Below are positions 1-8,749 of a stretch of 64,000 nt of DNA, one piece after another. The notes under the pieces were generated by a model. It saw nothing but the letters and a program-made list of their open reading frames with translations. It made no database searches and had not been told where the DNA came from. This DNA comes from Pectobacterium zantedeschiae (lineage in GTDB: Bacteria > Pseudomonadota > Gammaproteobacteria > Enterobacterales > Enterobacteriaceae): the NCBI RefSeq assembly GCF_004137795.1, contig NZ_NWTM01000002.1, forward strand, positions 124,001 through 188,000, read 5' to 3'. The position numbers were made by a program, and so were the translations under genes. Positions within the stretch are counted from its first letter, which is position 1. Each line of letters starts with the position of its first letter.

Positions 1-24
1 CAGGCGATAACCTGCAATTTACGG

Positions 25-660
25 CTATGTGTATAGTTCAGGTAACCATTCAGAAGGCGAACGGATATCTCCGTGCCAAATGTATAACGCGAGGACCGGC
101 TCTTCTTGTGCCTGAGTCGCATGTGTAGCTCTACTACGGTGAAAAATTAACTCACCGGGGTGACGCGGAAAATAATCTTCATTCTCCATCGACCACAAAC
201 CAGTGCCAGCCAGAGGAAGGTAAATCTCTGTTGCGGGGTGGCAATGCGCTGGATAATGGGTTTCTGGCGCAATCAGCGTCAACCCTACCGCTAAATGAGA
301 AGATACCCAGAGATCTTCAGGTCCGACGAATTGTGTAAAGGCGATTTTTTCGCTCAGAGACGTAAACTTGGGATGAGGGATATAATCAAAGTTCCAGCTT
401 AATTCTGGGGCTAATAACCTGATCATTGAGCATATTTCTCTGTCTCCCGATGCTTCTCCGATTTTCAACGCTTGTTCGAGATAATCAACCGCGGGTAGAT
501 GCACAGAGGTACTCGGATGCGTGTTTTTTTCTGGTCGAGAAGGCCAGTCGTTGACGATTGAGACGACATCTTTACGTAAATGCGAAGCTACGGGTATCGA
601 AACTAGCCGGTTATGGATCGTGAAGAGTAAGCGTTCGAGAATATGGTCACTGTTGCTCAT
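25..660 (-). CDS. Cupin protein of the DMSP-lyase (DddL-like) family
   Basis: This 211-residue protein has a single C-terminal cupin barrel. Motif 1 is seen as H139-C-H141, then E145 and G152; a second-motif histidine is near H180. This arrangement binds a divalent metal in cupins. The approx. 130-residue helical N-terminus before the barrel fits the dimethylsulfoniopropionate lyase family, which cleaves DMSP to dimethyl sulfide and acrylate, but the real substrate in a plant-associated enterobacterium could differ. No signal peptide is seen, so it should be cytosolic. It lies 10 bp downstream of the alpha/beta hydrolase gene on the same strand, so the two are probably one operon. The family call is from recall; the cupin fold is more certain than the reaction. 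Confidence 0.7.
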   Translation of the reverse strand: MSNSDHILERLLFTIHNRLVSIPVASHLRKDVVSIVNDWPSRPEKNTHPSTSVHLPAVDYLEQALKIGEASGDREICSMIRLLAPELSWNFDYIPHPKFTSLSEKIAFTQFVGPEDLWVSSHLAVGLTLIAPETHYPAHCHPATEIYLPLAGTGLWSMENEDYFPRHPGELIFHRSRATHATQAQEEPVLALYIWHGDIRSPSEWLPELYT

Positions 661-670
661 TCATGCCGCC

Positions 671-1510
671 TTATTGTGAGGATGGTGTTCCCACCCGTTT
701 TAGCAGCAAGGAATACATAGATTGAACGATGGCTTCGGGAGCATCCTCCTGAACAAGATGCCCTGCGTTTTTGACGATCTGCAATGGCGCATCGCCGAGT
801 CGATGCGCCAGATGCTTACCGATCTCAAGTGGTATCCACTCATCCTGCTCGCCCCATAATATGTTCACCGGACAATCAAGTTTATTGATCAAGGGCTCAA
901 TGTCATCGGTATAGCATTGATCCATCTGGGCTATTTGCCGATAGAACGCGGCTTGCCCGACTTCTCCCTGCCACGGCGACATGTAAATGTTCAGCGCTTC
1001 TTCCGATAACGGTTGATAAGCCGCGCCCTGCAAATAAGCGCTGAGTAACGCATCGTGAGCATATTGCGGCAGACCAGTGAAGGCATCCTGATGTTTTCTG
1101 ACATGCGCGACAAAGGGAGAGCCCCAAGGAGAAATAGCGACCGCATCAAACAGCGTCAGCGAGGCATAACGGAGATCTTGTAGGAAATAGCCACGTAGCG
1201 CCGTCGCACCGCCGAAATCATGGCAAAGTATATCGGGTCGCGTCAGCCTCCACTCTTTCAGGAGTGCGGCCAATAACCGGTCCTGCACGCCAAGTGAAAC
1301 CTGCTGCCCGTCAGATTTATGTGATTGCCCGTAGCCCACCATGTCGTAGTAATAAACGGTCCAATGGGAAGAAAGCAGGGGGGCGATACGTCGCCATACC
1401 TGAGAAGAAAAGGGTGTGCCGTGAATCAGCACCAGCGCGGGACCTTTACCTATACATCCCCAGGCAACCGACTGATCTTCGAAAATAAAGTTATGTTTCA
1501 GTTCAAGCAT
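671..1510 (-). CDS. Alpha/beta hydrolase with Asp nucleophile (epoxide hydrolase / dehalogenase type)
   Basis: This is a 279-residue alpha/beta-hydrolase fold enzyme. The oxyanion-hole HG is at 30-31. The nucleophile elbow reads C-H-D-F-G, with D98 where many esterases have serine. The acid is probably D223 (GEQDEW) and the catalytic histidine H251 (NAGH). An Asp nucleophile points to epoxide hydrolases or haloalkane dehalogenases rather than lipases; the substrate cannot be read. The start at 1510 is preferred over an in-frame ATG 63 nt upstream, because homologues of this fold begin close to this point. It is divergent from the ArsR-type gene with about 35 bp between starts, so that regulator may control it and the downstream cupin gene. 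Confidence 0.8.
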   Translation of the reverse strand: MLELKHNFIFEDQSVAWGCIGKGPALVLIHGTPFSSQVWRRIAPLLSSHWTVYYYDMVGYGQSHKSDGQQVSLGVQDRLLAALLKEWRLTRPDILCHDFGGATALRGYFLQDLRYASLTLFDAVAISPWGSPFVAHVRKHQDAFTGLPQYAHDALLSAYLQGAAYQPLSEEALNIYMSPWQGEVGQAAFYRQIAQMDQCYTDDIEPLINKLDCPVNILWGEQDEWIPLEIGKHLAHRLGDAPLQIVKNAGHLVQEDAPEAIVQSMYSLLLKRVGTPSSQ

Positions 1511-1545
1511 GTTATCATCATATTCAATATTAGCTATGTGACTAT

Positions 1546-1881
1546 ATGATACAAAAGATGAGTGACAGATCAACCCAAGTTAAAGCATTAGCCAGTGAAC
1601 CACGATTGGAAATCCTTCGGCTGCTTAAGCATCCGCAACAACATTTTAGTGGGCAGGTGTCAGCCGACCCGCAGGAATTTGGTGTGTGTATTACGCTGAT
1701 CGCCGATGCGTTGCATATCGCCCAGCCGACTGCCAGCCGACATATCGATCTGTTGCGGCAGGCGGATTTCATTACGGTAAAACGTTATCAGAAATGGACG
1801 TACTGCCAGAGAAATGAAGCGGCGTTGGTGGATTACATTCAATGGCTGTCTGAAGAATTGTGTGGGAAAGTCGAAGGTTAA
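1546..1881 (+). CDS. ArsR-type winged-helix transcriptional regulator
   Basis: A small protein (111 residues, or 107 if the in-frame ATG at 1558 is used; neither start has a strong ribosome binding site). The N-terminal KALASEPRLEILRLL helix and the A-Q-P-T-A-S-R-H recognition helix are typical of ArsR-type winged-helix repressors. The usual metal-binding Cys pair of ArsR/SmtB is not evident, although C45 or so lies in a GVCI stretch before the recognition helix, so it may sense an organic ligand. It is divergent from the hydrolase-cupin pair and probably represses that operon and itself from the very short AT-rich shared promoter region. Confidence 0.8.
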   Translation: MIQKMSDRSTQVKALASEPRLEILRLLKHPQQHFSGQVSADPQEFGVCITLIADALHIAQPTASRHIDLLRQADFITVKRYQKWTYCQRNEAALVDYIQWLSEELCGKVEG

Positions 1882-1925
1882 AGAAAAACGTCCTGCTTTT
1901 GGCACTCTGAAATCACAAGAAACGT

Positions 1926-2531
1926 TCAAACTGACAGGAATTTAGCAAGCCTGCAAAACGCACGAGATTTTTTCCTGAGCATTGATTTTGAGAGCGGTAA
2001 TGTCGAGTCATAGGCGTGCATGGTTTTTTTAACCGCATTGGTTGAGGCCATCTGAAACTGTGTCGACTCACTAAAATCACTTTCAATAGTGACAACGGAA
2101 TATTGCCCTCTTTGACTCGATTGACTGAAGCGAACGACGATCGAGTGCTCTAATATAACGGCGCCGTCTTTCTTATCATCCGAAAAATAAAAATCCAAGG
2201 TTGGCTCAATGATTCCATCCAACAAACAAACGGCCTTATAGCCTTGCAAAAGGGAAATCAGGCTTGCACCTCCCCCAACAGAGAGACCGTTCCCGGCATT
2301 TTCACCGAGGTAAAAGTAGTGTTTAAAAACAATATTCAATTTTTTATTATGGTGACCAACAACATAATCCTTCTCATAAAAATGAAAATCAGCCGGTTCG
2401 CCAACTAATTCGTACCCTTGAGAAACCAACTCTATCGGCGAAAAATCCTTAATTCCCAATATATCGGGATGCCGAATGGTCGATTCTTTTAAATACACAG
2501 CAAATAGAGTAAAGAAGGATATTTTCAACAT
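1926..2531 (-). CDS. Uncharacterised protein, 201 aa
   Basis: I do not recognise this protein. It has a short hydrophobic start (MLKISFFTLFAVYL), which is followed at once by charged residues and is too short for a clear signal peptide. A Gly-rich stretch (GLSVGGGASLISLL) sits near the middle and the C-terminus is basic. There are no obvious catalytic motifs. It is monocistronic and converges with the ArsR-type gene, whose end is only 45 bp away. Codon use looks more AT-rich than its neighbours, which would fit an acquired gene. The reading frame is uninterrupted over 600 bp and overlaps no better ORF. Confidence 0.6.
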   Translation of the reverse strand: MLKISFFTLFAVYLKESTIRHPDILGIKDFSPIELVSQGYELVGEPADFHFYEKDYVVGHHNKKLNIVFKHYFYLGENAGNGLSVGGGASLISLLQGYKAVCLLDGIIEPTLDFYFSDDKKDGAVILEHSIVVRFSQSSQRGQYSVVTIESDFSESTQFQMASTNAVKKTMHAYDSTLPLSKSMLRKKSRAFCRLAKFLSV

Positions 2532-2940
2532 TGTTGACTAACCACGTATTGTGCCTCTGAATGCGTATCCGCAGCATGGTGACCTTTAGGAATCATCAGG
2601 TTACCTGTTTGTATAAGGGAGTGATGATATCATCTCTATTCAGATGGCCAAATTCAGTCCGCTGATCAACATTGTTTCGCTTCTCTCTGACCTGCTCCTG
2701 CCACTCTCTGCATCACTCATAATGCATTTTTGTAACGTTTTGCCTTTTTTTGGTGCGCGTGCTCCTGCCAAAACGGCGTGTTTACGGCATTTTCACGGTG
2801 CCAGGAATCATGGCACGGCCTGTGCTTAGTCTTATATACCATCTTGTGTACAAGATGGATCGGCTCAGGCAATCGACCTGATCGGTTTTTCAGGCTGGTG
2901 ATGATCAGCTGTTGTTAGCTCACCGTTGAAGGGGAACACA
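2532..2940. other. Intergenic region upstream of the ABC importer
   Basis: This is a 409-bp spacer between the divergent unknown gene and the importer operon. It must carry both promoters. Apart from the inverted repeat at 2839-2858 and the ribosome binding site before 2941 I see no gene. A 61-codon frame at 2644-2829 has no ribosome binding site and no recognisable product. Confidence 0.5.
2839..2858. promoter_or_regulatory. Perfect 8-bp inverted repeat upstream of importer operon (candidate operator)
   Basis: CCATCTTG-TGTA-CAAGATGG is a perfect inverted repeat with a 4-bp centre, about 80 bp before the binding-protein start. The central CTTGTGTACAAG resembles operators of GntR-family regulators (roughly TTGTATACAA). 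It lacks a T-tract and has no gene ending just before it, so an operator is likelier than a terminator. The regulator is not identifiable in this window. Confidence 0.45.
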
Positions 2941-3960
2941 ATGAAAAATAACAATGACAAGATCGATCGTAAACGCAGGCAGTTAATGAAGTGGTCAGCC
3001 GTTAGCGCAGGAGCACTGACGCTAAGCAGCTTGCTACCGGGCATCGCTTTAGCCGCAGAGAGTGAGGAGATCCGCATCGGTTACTGGCCGATTGTGGGCG
3101 GTTTGCCTTTATATGTAGGCGTTGAACGTGGCTTTTTCAAAGAGGCGGGATTGAATGTTCGCGCCGTGAAATTCGCCAGTCCGCAACAGATTGTCGAGGG
3201 AATGATCACAGGGCGCATACACGGCTGCGCCAACGGTACGGCTACTGGTGCATTGGGATTAGGGGAGATTACTTCCCCCGGTCTGTTCAAGATCATTTGC
3301 TCAAACCCTTCTAACCATCGGATGGTATTGGATGAATTTCTGGTGCCGCTAAACAGCGACGTAAAAAGTATCGCGGAGCTGAGGGGCAAGCGTATCGCCT
3401 GTGGGCCGGGTATTCAGAATGTGGTCATGACGAAAATCATTCTGGAGAAAAATGGCTTTACGCCGGATGAGCTACGGGTGACGGAGTTACCCGTCGGGCA
3501 ACATGTGGCGGCGTTGGCCGCTGGTCAGATTGACGGTGTCTATACTCTGGAACCCACTGGGACGGTCGGGCGGCTGAAAGGACTGTCGCGTACGCTGGAA
3601 ACGGGAGTGATCTCACGCTATGTGCTTGGTAACCCAGATGCGCCGTGGTTTGGTGGTGCGGCAGCGTTAAATAGCGGTTTTATCGAAAGTCGTGCTGCTG
3701 AGGCAAAGATCTTCGCGCAGGCCTATGCCAAATCGGTGCAGTTTATTCAGCAGAACCCGGAGGCCGCTCGCGAAAATATTACCGGCTACACCAGTATTGA
3801 AGCCGAGCTGAGTAAAGAGGTGCCTTTACCGGGTTTTGTCATGTACGACGAGCTAAAAGGCGACAATCTGGCGTGGTTCCAGAAGTTTTATGACGTGTTC
3901 ACCGAAAGAAAAATTTTCCGGCAGCCGGTGGATGTTAGCAGCCTGATTTATCAGCCTTAA
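2941..3960 (+). CDS. ABC importer substrate-binding protein (NMT1/SsuA type), Tat-exported
   Basis: The binding protein of an ABC importer, 339 residues. The N-terminus has a twin-arginine motif (D-R-K-R-R-Q-L-M-K) followed by a hydrophobic stretch and an ALAAES cleavage region, so it should be folded in the cytoplasm and exported by Tat. The mature part starts with IRIGYWPIVGGLPLYVGVERGFF, cited here only in part (IGYWPIVGG), which is typical of nitrate/sulfonate/taurine/thiamine-precursor binding proteins. The start at 2941 has a GAAGGGG ribosome binding site; an upstream TTG in frame at 2926 would overlap that site. First gene of a three-gene operon with permease and ATPase. The solute is not readable from sequence. 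Confidence 0.88.
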   Translation: MKNNNDKIDRKRRQLMKWSAVSAGALTLSSLLPGIALAAESEEIRIGYWPIVGGLPLYVGVERGFFKEAGLNVRAVKFASPQQIVEGMITGRIHGCANGTATGALGLGEITSPGLFKIICSNPSNHRMVLDEFLVPLNSDVKSIAELRGKRIACGPGIQNVVMTKIILEKNGFTPDELRVTELPVGQHVAALAAGQIDGVYTLEPTGTVGRLKGLSRTLETGVISRYVLGNPDAPWFGGAAALNSGFIESRAAEAKIFAQAYAKSVQFIQQNPEAARENITGYTSIEAELSKEVPLPGFVMYDELKGDNLAWFQKFYDVFTERKIFRQPVDVSSLIYQP

Positions 3961-3975
3961 GGGAGGTTCGCGATT

Positions 3976-4740
3976 ATGCGTGAGCATTGGACGTCTAAAT
4001 TACTACCCGCTGTCGGCCCGATTCTGCTGTTTCTCTTTTGGCAATTGGCGGTCAGCGCGAAATGGTTGAACCCCATTTTATTACCTTCGCCAGTCGATAC
4101 GTTGAGCTATATGTTCCAGTCCTTCGCAGATGTCAGCATGCGGACGGATATCGGTGCGACGCTATACCGTACGCTCGCCGCATTTGGCTTTGCCGCACTG
4201 ATTGGCGTGCCCCTAGGCGTTATTCTGGGCAGTAATGAAAAGATTTACCGTAGCTTGGAGTTTTTGATCGATTTCTTCCGCTCTACGCCATCTTCAGCGC
4301 TGATCCCGCTATTTTTGCTGATTTTCGGGATAACCGACGCGAATAAAATTGCCATTTCAGCTTTTGCGGCCGTGTTGGTGATTCTGTTCAACAGCGCTTA
4401 TGGCGTGATGAATGCCAAGAAAACCCGTCTGATGGCGGCACAGGTTATGGGGATTTCCCGCTGGCATATTTTTAAAGACATCATGCTGCTGGAAAGCCTG
4501 GCGCAAACCTTTGTCGGCCTGCGTACCGGTGTGTCGATGGCACTGGTGATCGTGATTGTCGCAGAGATGTTTATCGGTTCCGAGACGGGGCTGGGGCACC
4601 GCATCATTGATGCCCAGCAGGTGTTCAATATCCGGGATATGTACGCTTCGATCCTGATTACTGGCGCACTGGGATACCTGCTTAACGTGCTGTTTTTAGT
4701 CGCAGAAAAACGAATTGTTCACTGGAGTGGCAAAGCATGA
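3976..4740 (+). CDS. ABC importer permease (SsuC/TauC-like)
   Basis: A 254-residue integral membrane permease of the BPD_transp_1 type with about six hydrophobic segments. The cytoplasmic EAA-like loop, which docks onto the ATPase, is around residues 145-175 (AAQVMGISRWHIFKDIMLLESL region). It lies 15 bp after the binding-protein gene, with a GGGAGG ribosome binding site in the gap, and overlaps the ATPase gene by 4 nt (ATGA). It should form the homodimeric channel of a nitrate/sulfonate-family importer. Confidence 0.9.
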   Translation: MREHWTSKLLPAVGPILLFLFWQLAVSAKWLNPILLPSPVDTLSYMFQSFADVSMRTDIGATLYRTLAAFGFAALIGVPLGVILGSNEKIYRSLEFLIDFFRSTPSSALIPLFLLIFGITDANKIAISAFAAVLVILFNSAYGVMNAKKTRLMAAQVMGISRWHIFKDIMLLESLAQTFVGLRTGVSMALVIVIVAEMFIGSETGLGHRIIDAQQVFNIRDMYASILITGALGYLLNVLFLVAEKRIVHWSGKA

Positions 4741-5555
4741 TGACATCTCGTACCGCGCAAGTAGAAAAATTGGATACCGCGTTGCCGCCTTATCCGGCAC
4801 CGAACACTCATGTGACCATCCGTGGCTTGAACAAGTCGTTTGCGGGTCAGCCGCTTTATACCGACCTGAATCTGGATTTGCCGCGCGGCAAGATCGTGTC
4901 TATTTTCGGGCCGAACGGCTGCGGTAAGTCGACGCTGATGAACATGATTGCCGGGCTGATCCCCGTTGATAGCGGCGATATTCTGTTTGATGGTAAAACG
5001 CTGGCTGAAACCAGAATTGGGTATGTGTTTCAAAACTATCGTGATGCGCTTTTTCCCTGGATGAGCGCCTGGAAAAATATTGCTTACCCGCTGGTACGTA
5101 GTGGAATGCGCAAACAGGATGTTCAGACGCGCATGGACGAACTGATTGCGATGTTTGATATTCGTTTTGACCTTCAGCGCTATCCGTATGAACTGTCGGG
5201 CGGACAGCAGCAGACGGTGTGTATTATGCGGGCGTTAGCGACGGGGCCGGAGGTTATGTTTCTGGATGAACCGTTTTCGGCGCTGGATTTTGAAATGACG
5301 CTGTTCATCCGCGACAAGCTGCAAGAGGTTCAGTTGGCAACCGGCGTAACGATGGTCATCGTGTCACACGATTTGGAGGATGCCGTGTTTCTGGCGGACG
5401 AAATCCTGCTGCTGACGCGTCGGCCAACAACGGTGTCGGAGATTGTTCCTTTCGATTTAGTGCGTCCACGCGGGGCGGAGGCGATGAGCGATCCAGAGTT
5501 TATTCGCGTCAAGGCGCACACGCTGGAAGTATTCAAACGCGAAATGGCCGCATAG
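4737..5555 (+). CDS. ABC importer ATP-binding protein (SsuB/TauB-like)
   Basis: This 272-residue ATPase powers the importer. It shows Walker A (GPNGCGKST), Q-loop (FQNYRDALFPW), signature (LSGGQQQ), Walker B (VMFLDEPFSALD) and the switch histidine (IVSHDLEDAV). The Q-loop followed by LFPW is characteristic of the sulfonate/nitrate/taurine subfamily. It has a 25-30 residue N-terminal extension before the nucleotide-binding domain. The start at 4737 overlaps the permease stop; a second ATG follows immediately at 4740. A long hairpin downstream closes the operon. Confidence 0.9.
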   Translation: MMTSRTAQVEKLDTALPPYPAPNTHVTIRGLNKSFAGQPLYTDLNLDLPRGKIVSIFGPNGCGKSTLMNMIAGLIPVDSGDILFDGKTLAETRIGYVFQNYRDALFPWMSAWKNIAYPLVRSGMRKQDVQTRMDELIAMFDIRFDLQRYPYELSGGQQQTVCIMRALATGPEVMFLDEPFSALDFEMTLFIRDKLQEVQLATGVTMVIVSHDLEDAVFLADEILLLTRRPTTVSEIVPFDLVRPRGAEAMSDPEFIRVKAHTLEVFKREMAA

Positions 5556-5573
5556 GGAACACCAATCTGGCTT

Positions 5574-5609
5574 TCTGTCTCCTAAACGGCAATGGGTTTG
5601 GGAGACAGA
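5574..5609. terminator. Long hairpin between the convergent importer operon and MFS gene
   Basis: TCTGTCTCC-TAAAC pairs with GTTTG-GGAGACAGA around the loop GGCAATGG, giving a 14-bp stem with one T-G wobble. No T-run follows on either strand, so it is probably an RNA 3'-end structure for both convergent transcripts rather than a textbook intrinsic terminator. Confidence 0.55.
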
Positions 5610-5626
5610 CAGCGAAAATTCACTCT

Positions 5627-6793
5627 TCACTCTTCACTCAGCGAACGCGCTGCGTGTTCCTTTCTTAATACGCTCTGTATGCCGACAAACAGCACGCCGA
5701 TGAGTAGCAAGATGGCGATGAGGCCGTCGTGACCGTAAAACGTCATCGCTGCGCCGGAGAACAGCGGCCCGGTGATACTGCCCGCAGACCACACCAACCC
5801 CAGAAGAGCATTCATCACAATCAGCCGCTGACCGGCAAATCGCTGACCGGCCCGAACCAGAGACAGCGTGTAAAGCCCACCCGCCGCCGCACCCAGCATG
5901 ATGCAGGCCGGTGCCAGCAGGGAGGGAGAGGAAAACGAGAGGGCGGTACTTATCAGCATCACACAGAAAAAGACGCCGCAGCCGATGTGGGTTTTTATGA
6001 TGCCGCATTTGTCCGCCAGCCAGCCAATCGGCATTTGAAATAAAGCATCACCCAGAAAGATGAGTGTGACTAATAAGATCGCGGATTTTTCGTCCAGCCC
6101 CTGTGCCATGCCGTAGAGTGGAAAAAGCGACAGTATACTGGCGTCAAAGAAGGAGAAGCAGAGTACGCCAGAGGCCATTACCGGTAGAAAAGGAATAAGA
6201 TCCCGATAAGACGCTGAGGACTGCTCATCGGCTCGAACCATGCTGGCGCAGTTCCTCAGCATAAGCGCACATGCGCCACATATGCCGCAAATCAACCATA
6301 GCGCATAGGTTTGAATATCCTCACCAGCAGCAATAAGCAGCGGCCCTATCAACTGACACCCCGTGAAAACGGAGGCATACAGCCCTGTCAGCGTTGCTTT
6401 ATGTTTGTTGGACGCCCGGCTGGTGACCCAGGTTTCTCCCAGTACCACAAGGATCCCTGAGGCAAGACCGGTTAACAAGCGGGGTAAAATGAGTGAGGCA
6501 GGGTGTGACAGCAGGAATGAAGCAATGGTGGATACCGCCAGAACCATCAGGCTGCCGGATAACAGATATCTGGCGTGCAGGTGACGGCTGAGCCAAGGCG
6601 TAATAAAGGATGAGAGCATCATTCCTGCCGCTGGAAGTGCAGCCAGAATACCGAGCGTCGTCGTGTTGTGCCCGTGTTTGGCTAGCTTCAGGCTGATCAG
6701 CGGCAGTGTGTACCCCGTGACTAACCCCACGAGGGAGGCGGCAATAATCATGTTCAGTGTCGTGAAATTGGATTCACGGGAATGTGCAGTCAT
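5627..6793 (-). CDS. MFS transporter (YcaD-like)
   Basis: A 388-residue polytopic membrane protein of the major facilitator superfamily with about 12 hydrophobic segments. The loop after TM2 (SRHLHARYLLSGS) and the mirrored loop in the second half (LADKCGIIKTHIGCG) match the conserved G-x3-D/R-x-G-R loop position. Short hydrophilic tails suggest a drug/metabolite efflux role; the substrate is unknown. The start at 6793 is chosen for its GGAAACAC ribosome binding site; the longer frame begins 36 nt upstream without one. The LysR gene ends 19 bp before it on the same strand, so the regulator and pump are likely co-transcribed. Confidence 0.82.
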   Translation of the reverse strand: MTAHSRESNFTTLNMIIAASLVGLVTGYTLPLISLKLAKHGHNTTTLGILAALPAAGMMLSSFITPWLSRHLHARYLLSGSLMVLAVSTIASFLLSHPASLILPRLLTGLASGILVVLGETWVTSRASNKHKATLTGLYASVFTGCQLIGPLLIAAGEDIQTYALWLICGICGACALMLRNCASMVRADEQSSASYRDLIPFLPVMASGVLCFSFFDASILSLFPLYGMAQGLDEKSAILLVTLIFLGDALFQMPIGWLADKCGIIKTHIGCGVFFCVMLISTALSFSSPSLLAPACIMLGAAAGGLYTLSLVRAGQRFAGQRLIVMNALLGLVWSAGSITGPLFSGAAMTFYGHDGLIAILLLIGVLFVGIQSVLRKEHAARSLSEE

Positions 6794-6812
6794 TGTGTTT
6801 CCAGTACGCGTG

Positions 6813-7697
6813 TTAACAAGGATCTTCAACGCCAGAAAGGCAGGTGGAAACCTCCTGCATCAGCCAGGCGTGAAATCGTGCATATTTTTCATTTTGCTCA
6901 ATGGGGACGGGCGATAACAAGTAATAAGCAGAGCCGTCCCGCGCAAATCCATACGGTGCATGCAATTGCCCACTCCCAATCTCGTCTTGCACCATCAGGA
7001 AAGACGCCATTGCCATGCCTAACCCTGAAACCGCAGCCTGAATGCACAGATAAAAATGCTCATAGTCAGCTCTGATGCTGCCTTTGAGGGAGACGTGTGT
7101 CTGCCGCTGCCACGTTGCCCACGCTCTTGGTCGCGTTCCAGTATAAAGCAAACGCATTCCCTCCAGACTGTCCTTGCGTTCGTCTTTGTTGCGGCTGACT
7201 GGTCCCATCCATTCGTCACATACCTTTATCCCATGCGTTTGCGGCTCCCAGTGAAAATCGTCACGCCGCAGTGCGAGATCAACGCCGCTACGCACGAAAT
7301 CAATCGGCCCACCCGCAGCCACCAGATGAAGTTTGATATCGGGATTCGCTTGATTAAAAGCAGGCAGCCGCGGAATCAGCCATTTCATGGCAATGGTGGG
7401 TTCGCATGACAGCGTCAGTACATCATCCTGTGCACCTTGCTGTAGCCGATATACGGCCCCTTCAAGCTGCTCGAAGACGGACTGTGTGACCGTGTGTAAA
7501 GAGTGGCCTGCCGCGTTTAAAAAGATCGCTCGATTGCGTCGTTCAAACAGTTCAACCCCTAGCGCGTCTTCCAGCAATCTAATTTGTCTGCTGACGGCAC
7601 CGTGTGTGACATGCAGGGACTCGGCGGCTTTAACAAAGCTACCTGTTTGTGCGGCCGCTTCAAAAAAGCGAAAAGAGGCTAATGAGGGAAGTTTCAT
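6813..7697 (-). CDS. LysR-family regulator (GcvA-like)
   Basis: This 294-residue protein has an N-terminal winged HTH (residues 1-62, with ...AAESLHVTHGAVSRQIRLLE) and a C-terminal periplasmic-binding-protein-like effector domain. The PSLASFRFFEAAAQTGSF start and THGAVSRQ recognition helix are typical of the GcvA/AmpR-like branch. The ATG at 7697 is preferred over a GTG two codons upstream. It is followed closely by the MFS gene on the same strand and is divergent from the LysE-type exporter, so either transporter may be its target. The effector cannot be inferred. Confidence 0.85.
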   Translation of the reverse strand: MKLPSLASFRFFEAAAQTGSFVKAAESLHVTHGAVSRQIRLLEDALGVELFERRNRAIFLNAAGHSLHTVTQSVFEQLEGAVYRLQQGAQDDVLTLSCEPTIAMKWLIPRLPAFNQANPDIKLHLVAAGGPIDFVRSGVDLALRRDDFHWEPQTHGIKVCDEWMGPVSRNKDERKDSLEGMRLLYTGTRPRAWATWQRQTHVSLKGSIRADYEHFYLCIQAAVSGLGMAMASFLMVQDEIGSGQLHAPYGFARDGSAYYLLSPVPIEQNEKYARFHAWLMQEVSTCLSGVEDPC

Positions 7698-7949
7698 ATA
7701 CACGATGAAATTTGACAGATTTACACCAAGATAAATCGCTTTTTTGACACATGCAAACGCTGAATAATCAAACTGCCTTCAAGCTAAAAGAAGCGTAATA
7801 GCCTAAATAGTGAGGCGATATTGTAGGAATGGTGCTTTTGATAGCCGTATAGCAACAACAGTCGCTGTATTCCTCTTCTAACCCACCTGATACCCATCTG
7901 TGCAAAATCATCGTGAAAAATGATGGCTTGCCGAATAAGGAAAACGTTA

Positions 7950-8567
7950 ATGAATGAGTTAATTGCCGTCGCGACGATCACTATTTTGGCGGTGATCAGC
8001 CCAGGGCCTGATTTTGCTATGGTCACTCGAAACAGCTATGCGTTTGGCTCGCGTGCCGGGTTACTCAGCGCGTTTGGCATTGCCTGCGGCGTCCAGATCC
8101 ATGTGATGTATACCGTTTTTGGCATCGCGGTATTCATTGTTAACTCCCCGATGGTGTTTATGGCGATGAAGATTCTGGGAGCGTCGTATCTGATTTATCT
8201 GGGGTATAAATCATTAACCAATACGACAAAAATAAAATTAGAAGAGGCATCTGGTCATGCGCCGTCATCGCTGGCTGCATTCCGTATGGGCTTTCTCACC
8301 AATGCACTTAACCCGAAAACGATGCTGTTTGTCGTTGCCACCTATACCCAGGTTGTGCAGCCCGGCAGCCCAATGAGCCATAATTTTGGCTACGGGTTAT
8401 TCATGTCAGTGGCGCACTGGGTCTGGTTCAGTATTGTTGCGCTGTTTTTTGCTGCACCGGCTATGCGTCGTCGGCTGCTTGACCGTCAGCATCTGGTTGA
8501 TAAGGGTATCGGTGTTGCTCTCATTGCCTTAGGCGCTTCTCTGGCGTTTACCAAAATCACTCTGTGA
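7950..8567 (+). CDS. LysE/RhtB-family amino acid exporter
   Basis: A 205-residue membrane exporter with five to six hydrophobic segments and the family motif ISPGPDFAMVTRNS near residues 17-32. Members export homoserine, threonine, lysine or related amino acids; the exact substrate is not determined by sequence. The start at 7950 follows a good ribosome binding site (AAGGAAAA); the longer frame from 7920 would put hydrophilic residues before the first membrane segment. It is divergent from the LysR gene, with about 250 bp between the starts, so it may be under that regulator. Confidence 0.87.
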   Translation: MNELIAVATITILAVISPGPDFAMVTRNSYAFGSRAGLLSAFGIACGVQIHVMYTVFGIAVFIVNSPMVFMAMKILGASYLIYLGYKSLTNTTKIKLEEASGHAPSSLAAFRMGFLTNALNPKTMLFVVATYTQVVQPGSPMSHNFGYGLFMSVAHWVWFSIVALFFAAPAMRRRLLDRQHLVDKGIGVALIALGASLAFTKITL

Positions 8568-8749
8568 GGGATAACGGAGGGGAGAAACGGTCTGCAATAA
8601 AGGGGACTTCTGCACGCGGTAGCCTGTGCATAAAGAAATGGAGGATCAGGCAAGAAAACAATCGGAATGCTATACCTGTTTGCTGGGGGACTTAAGGAAA
8701 TAGTCTGTTTCTCAACATAATCGGTTTCTCAACAGAAAAGGAAATAGCC

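Noticed and set aside
2644-2829. 61-codon frame upstream of the importer operon
   Set aside because: No ribosome binding site, no recognisable product and it lies in the promoter region.
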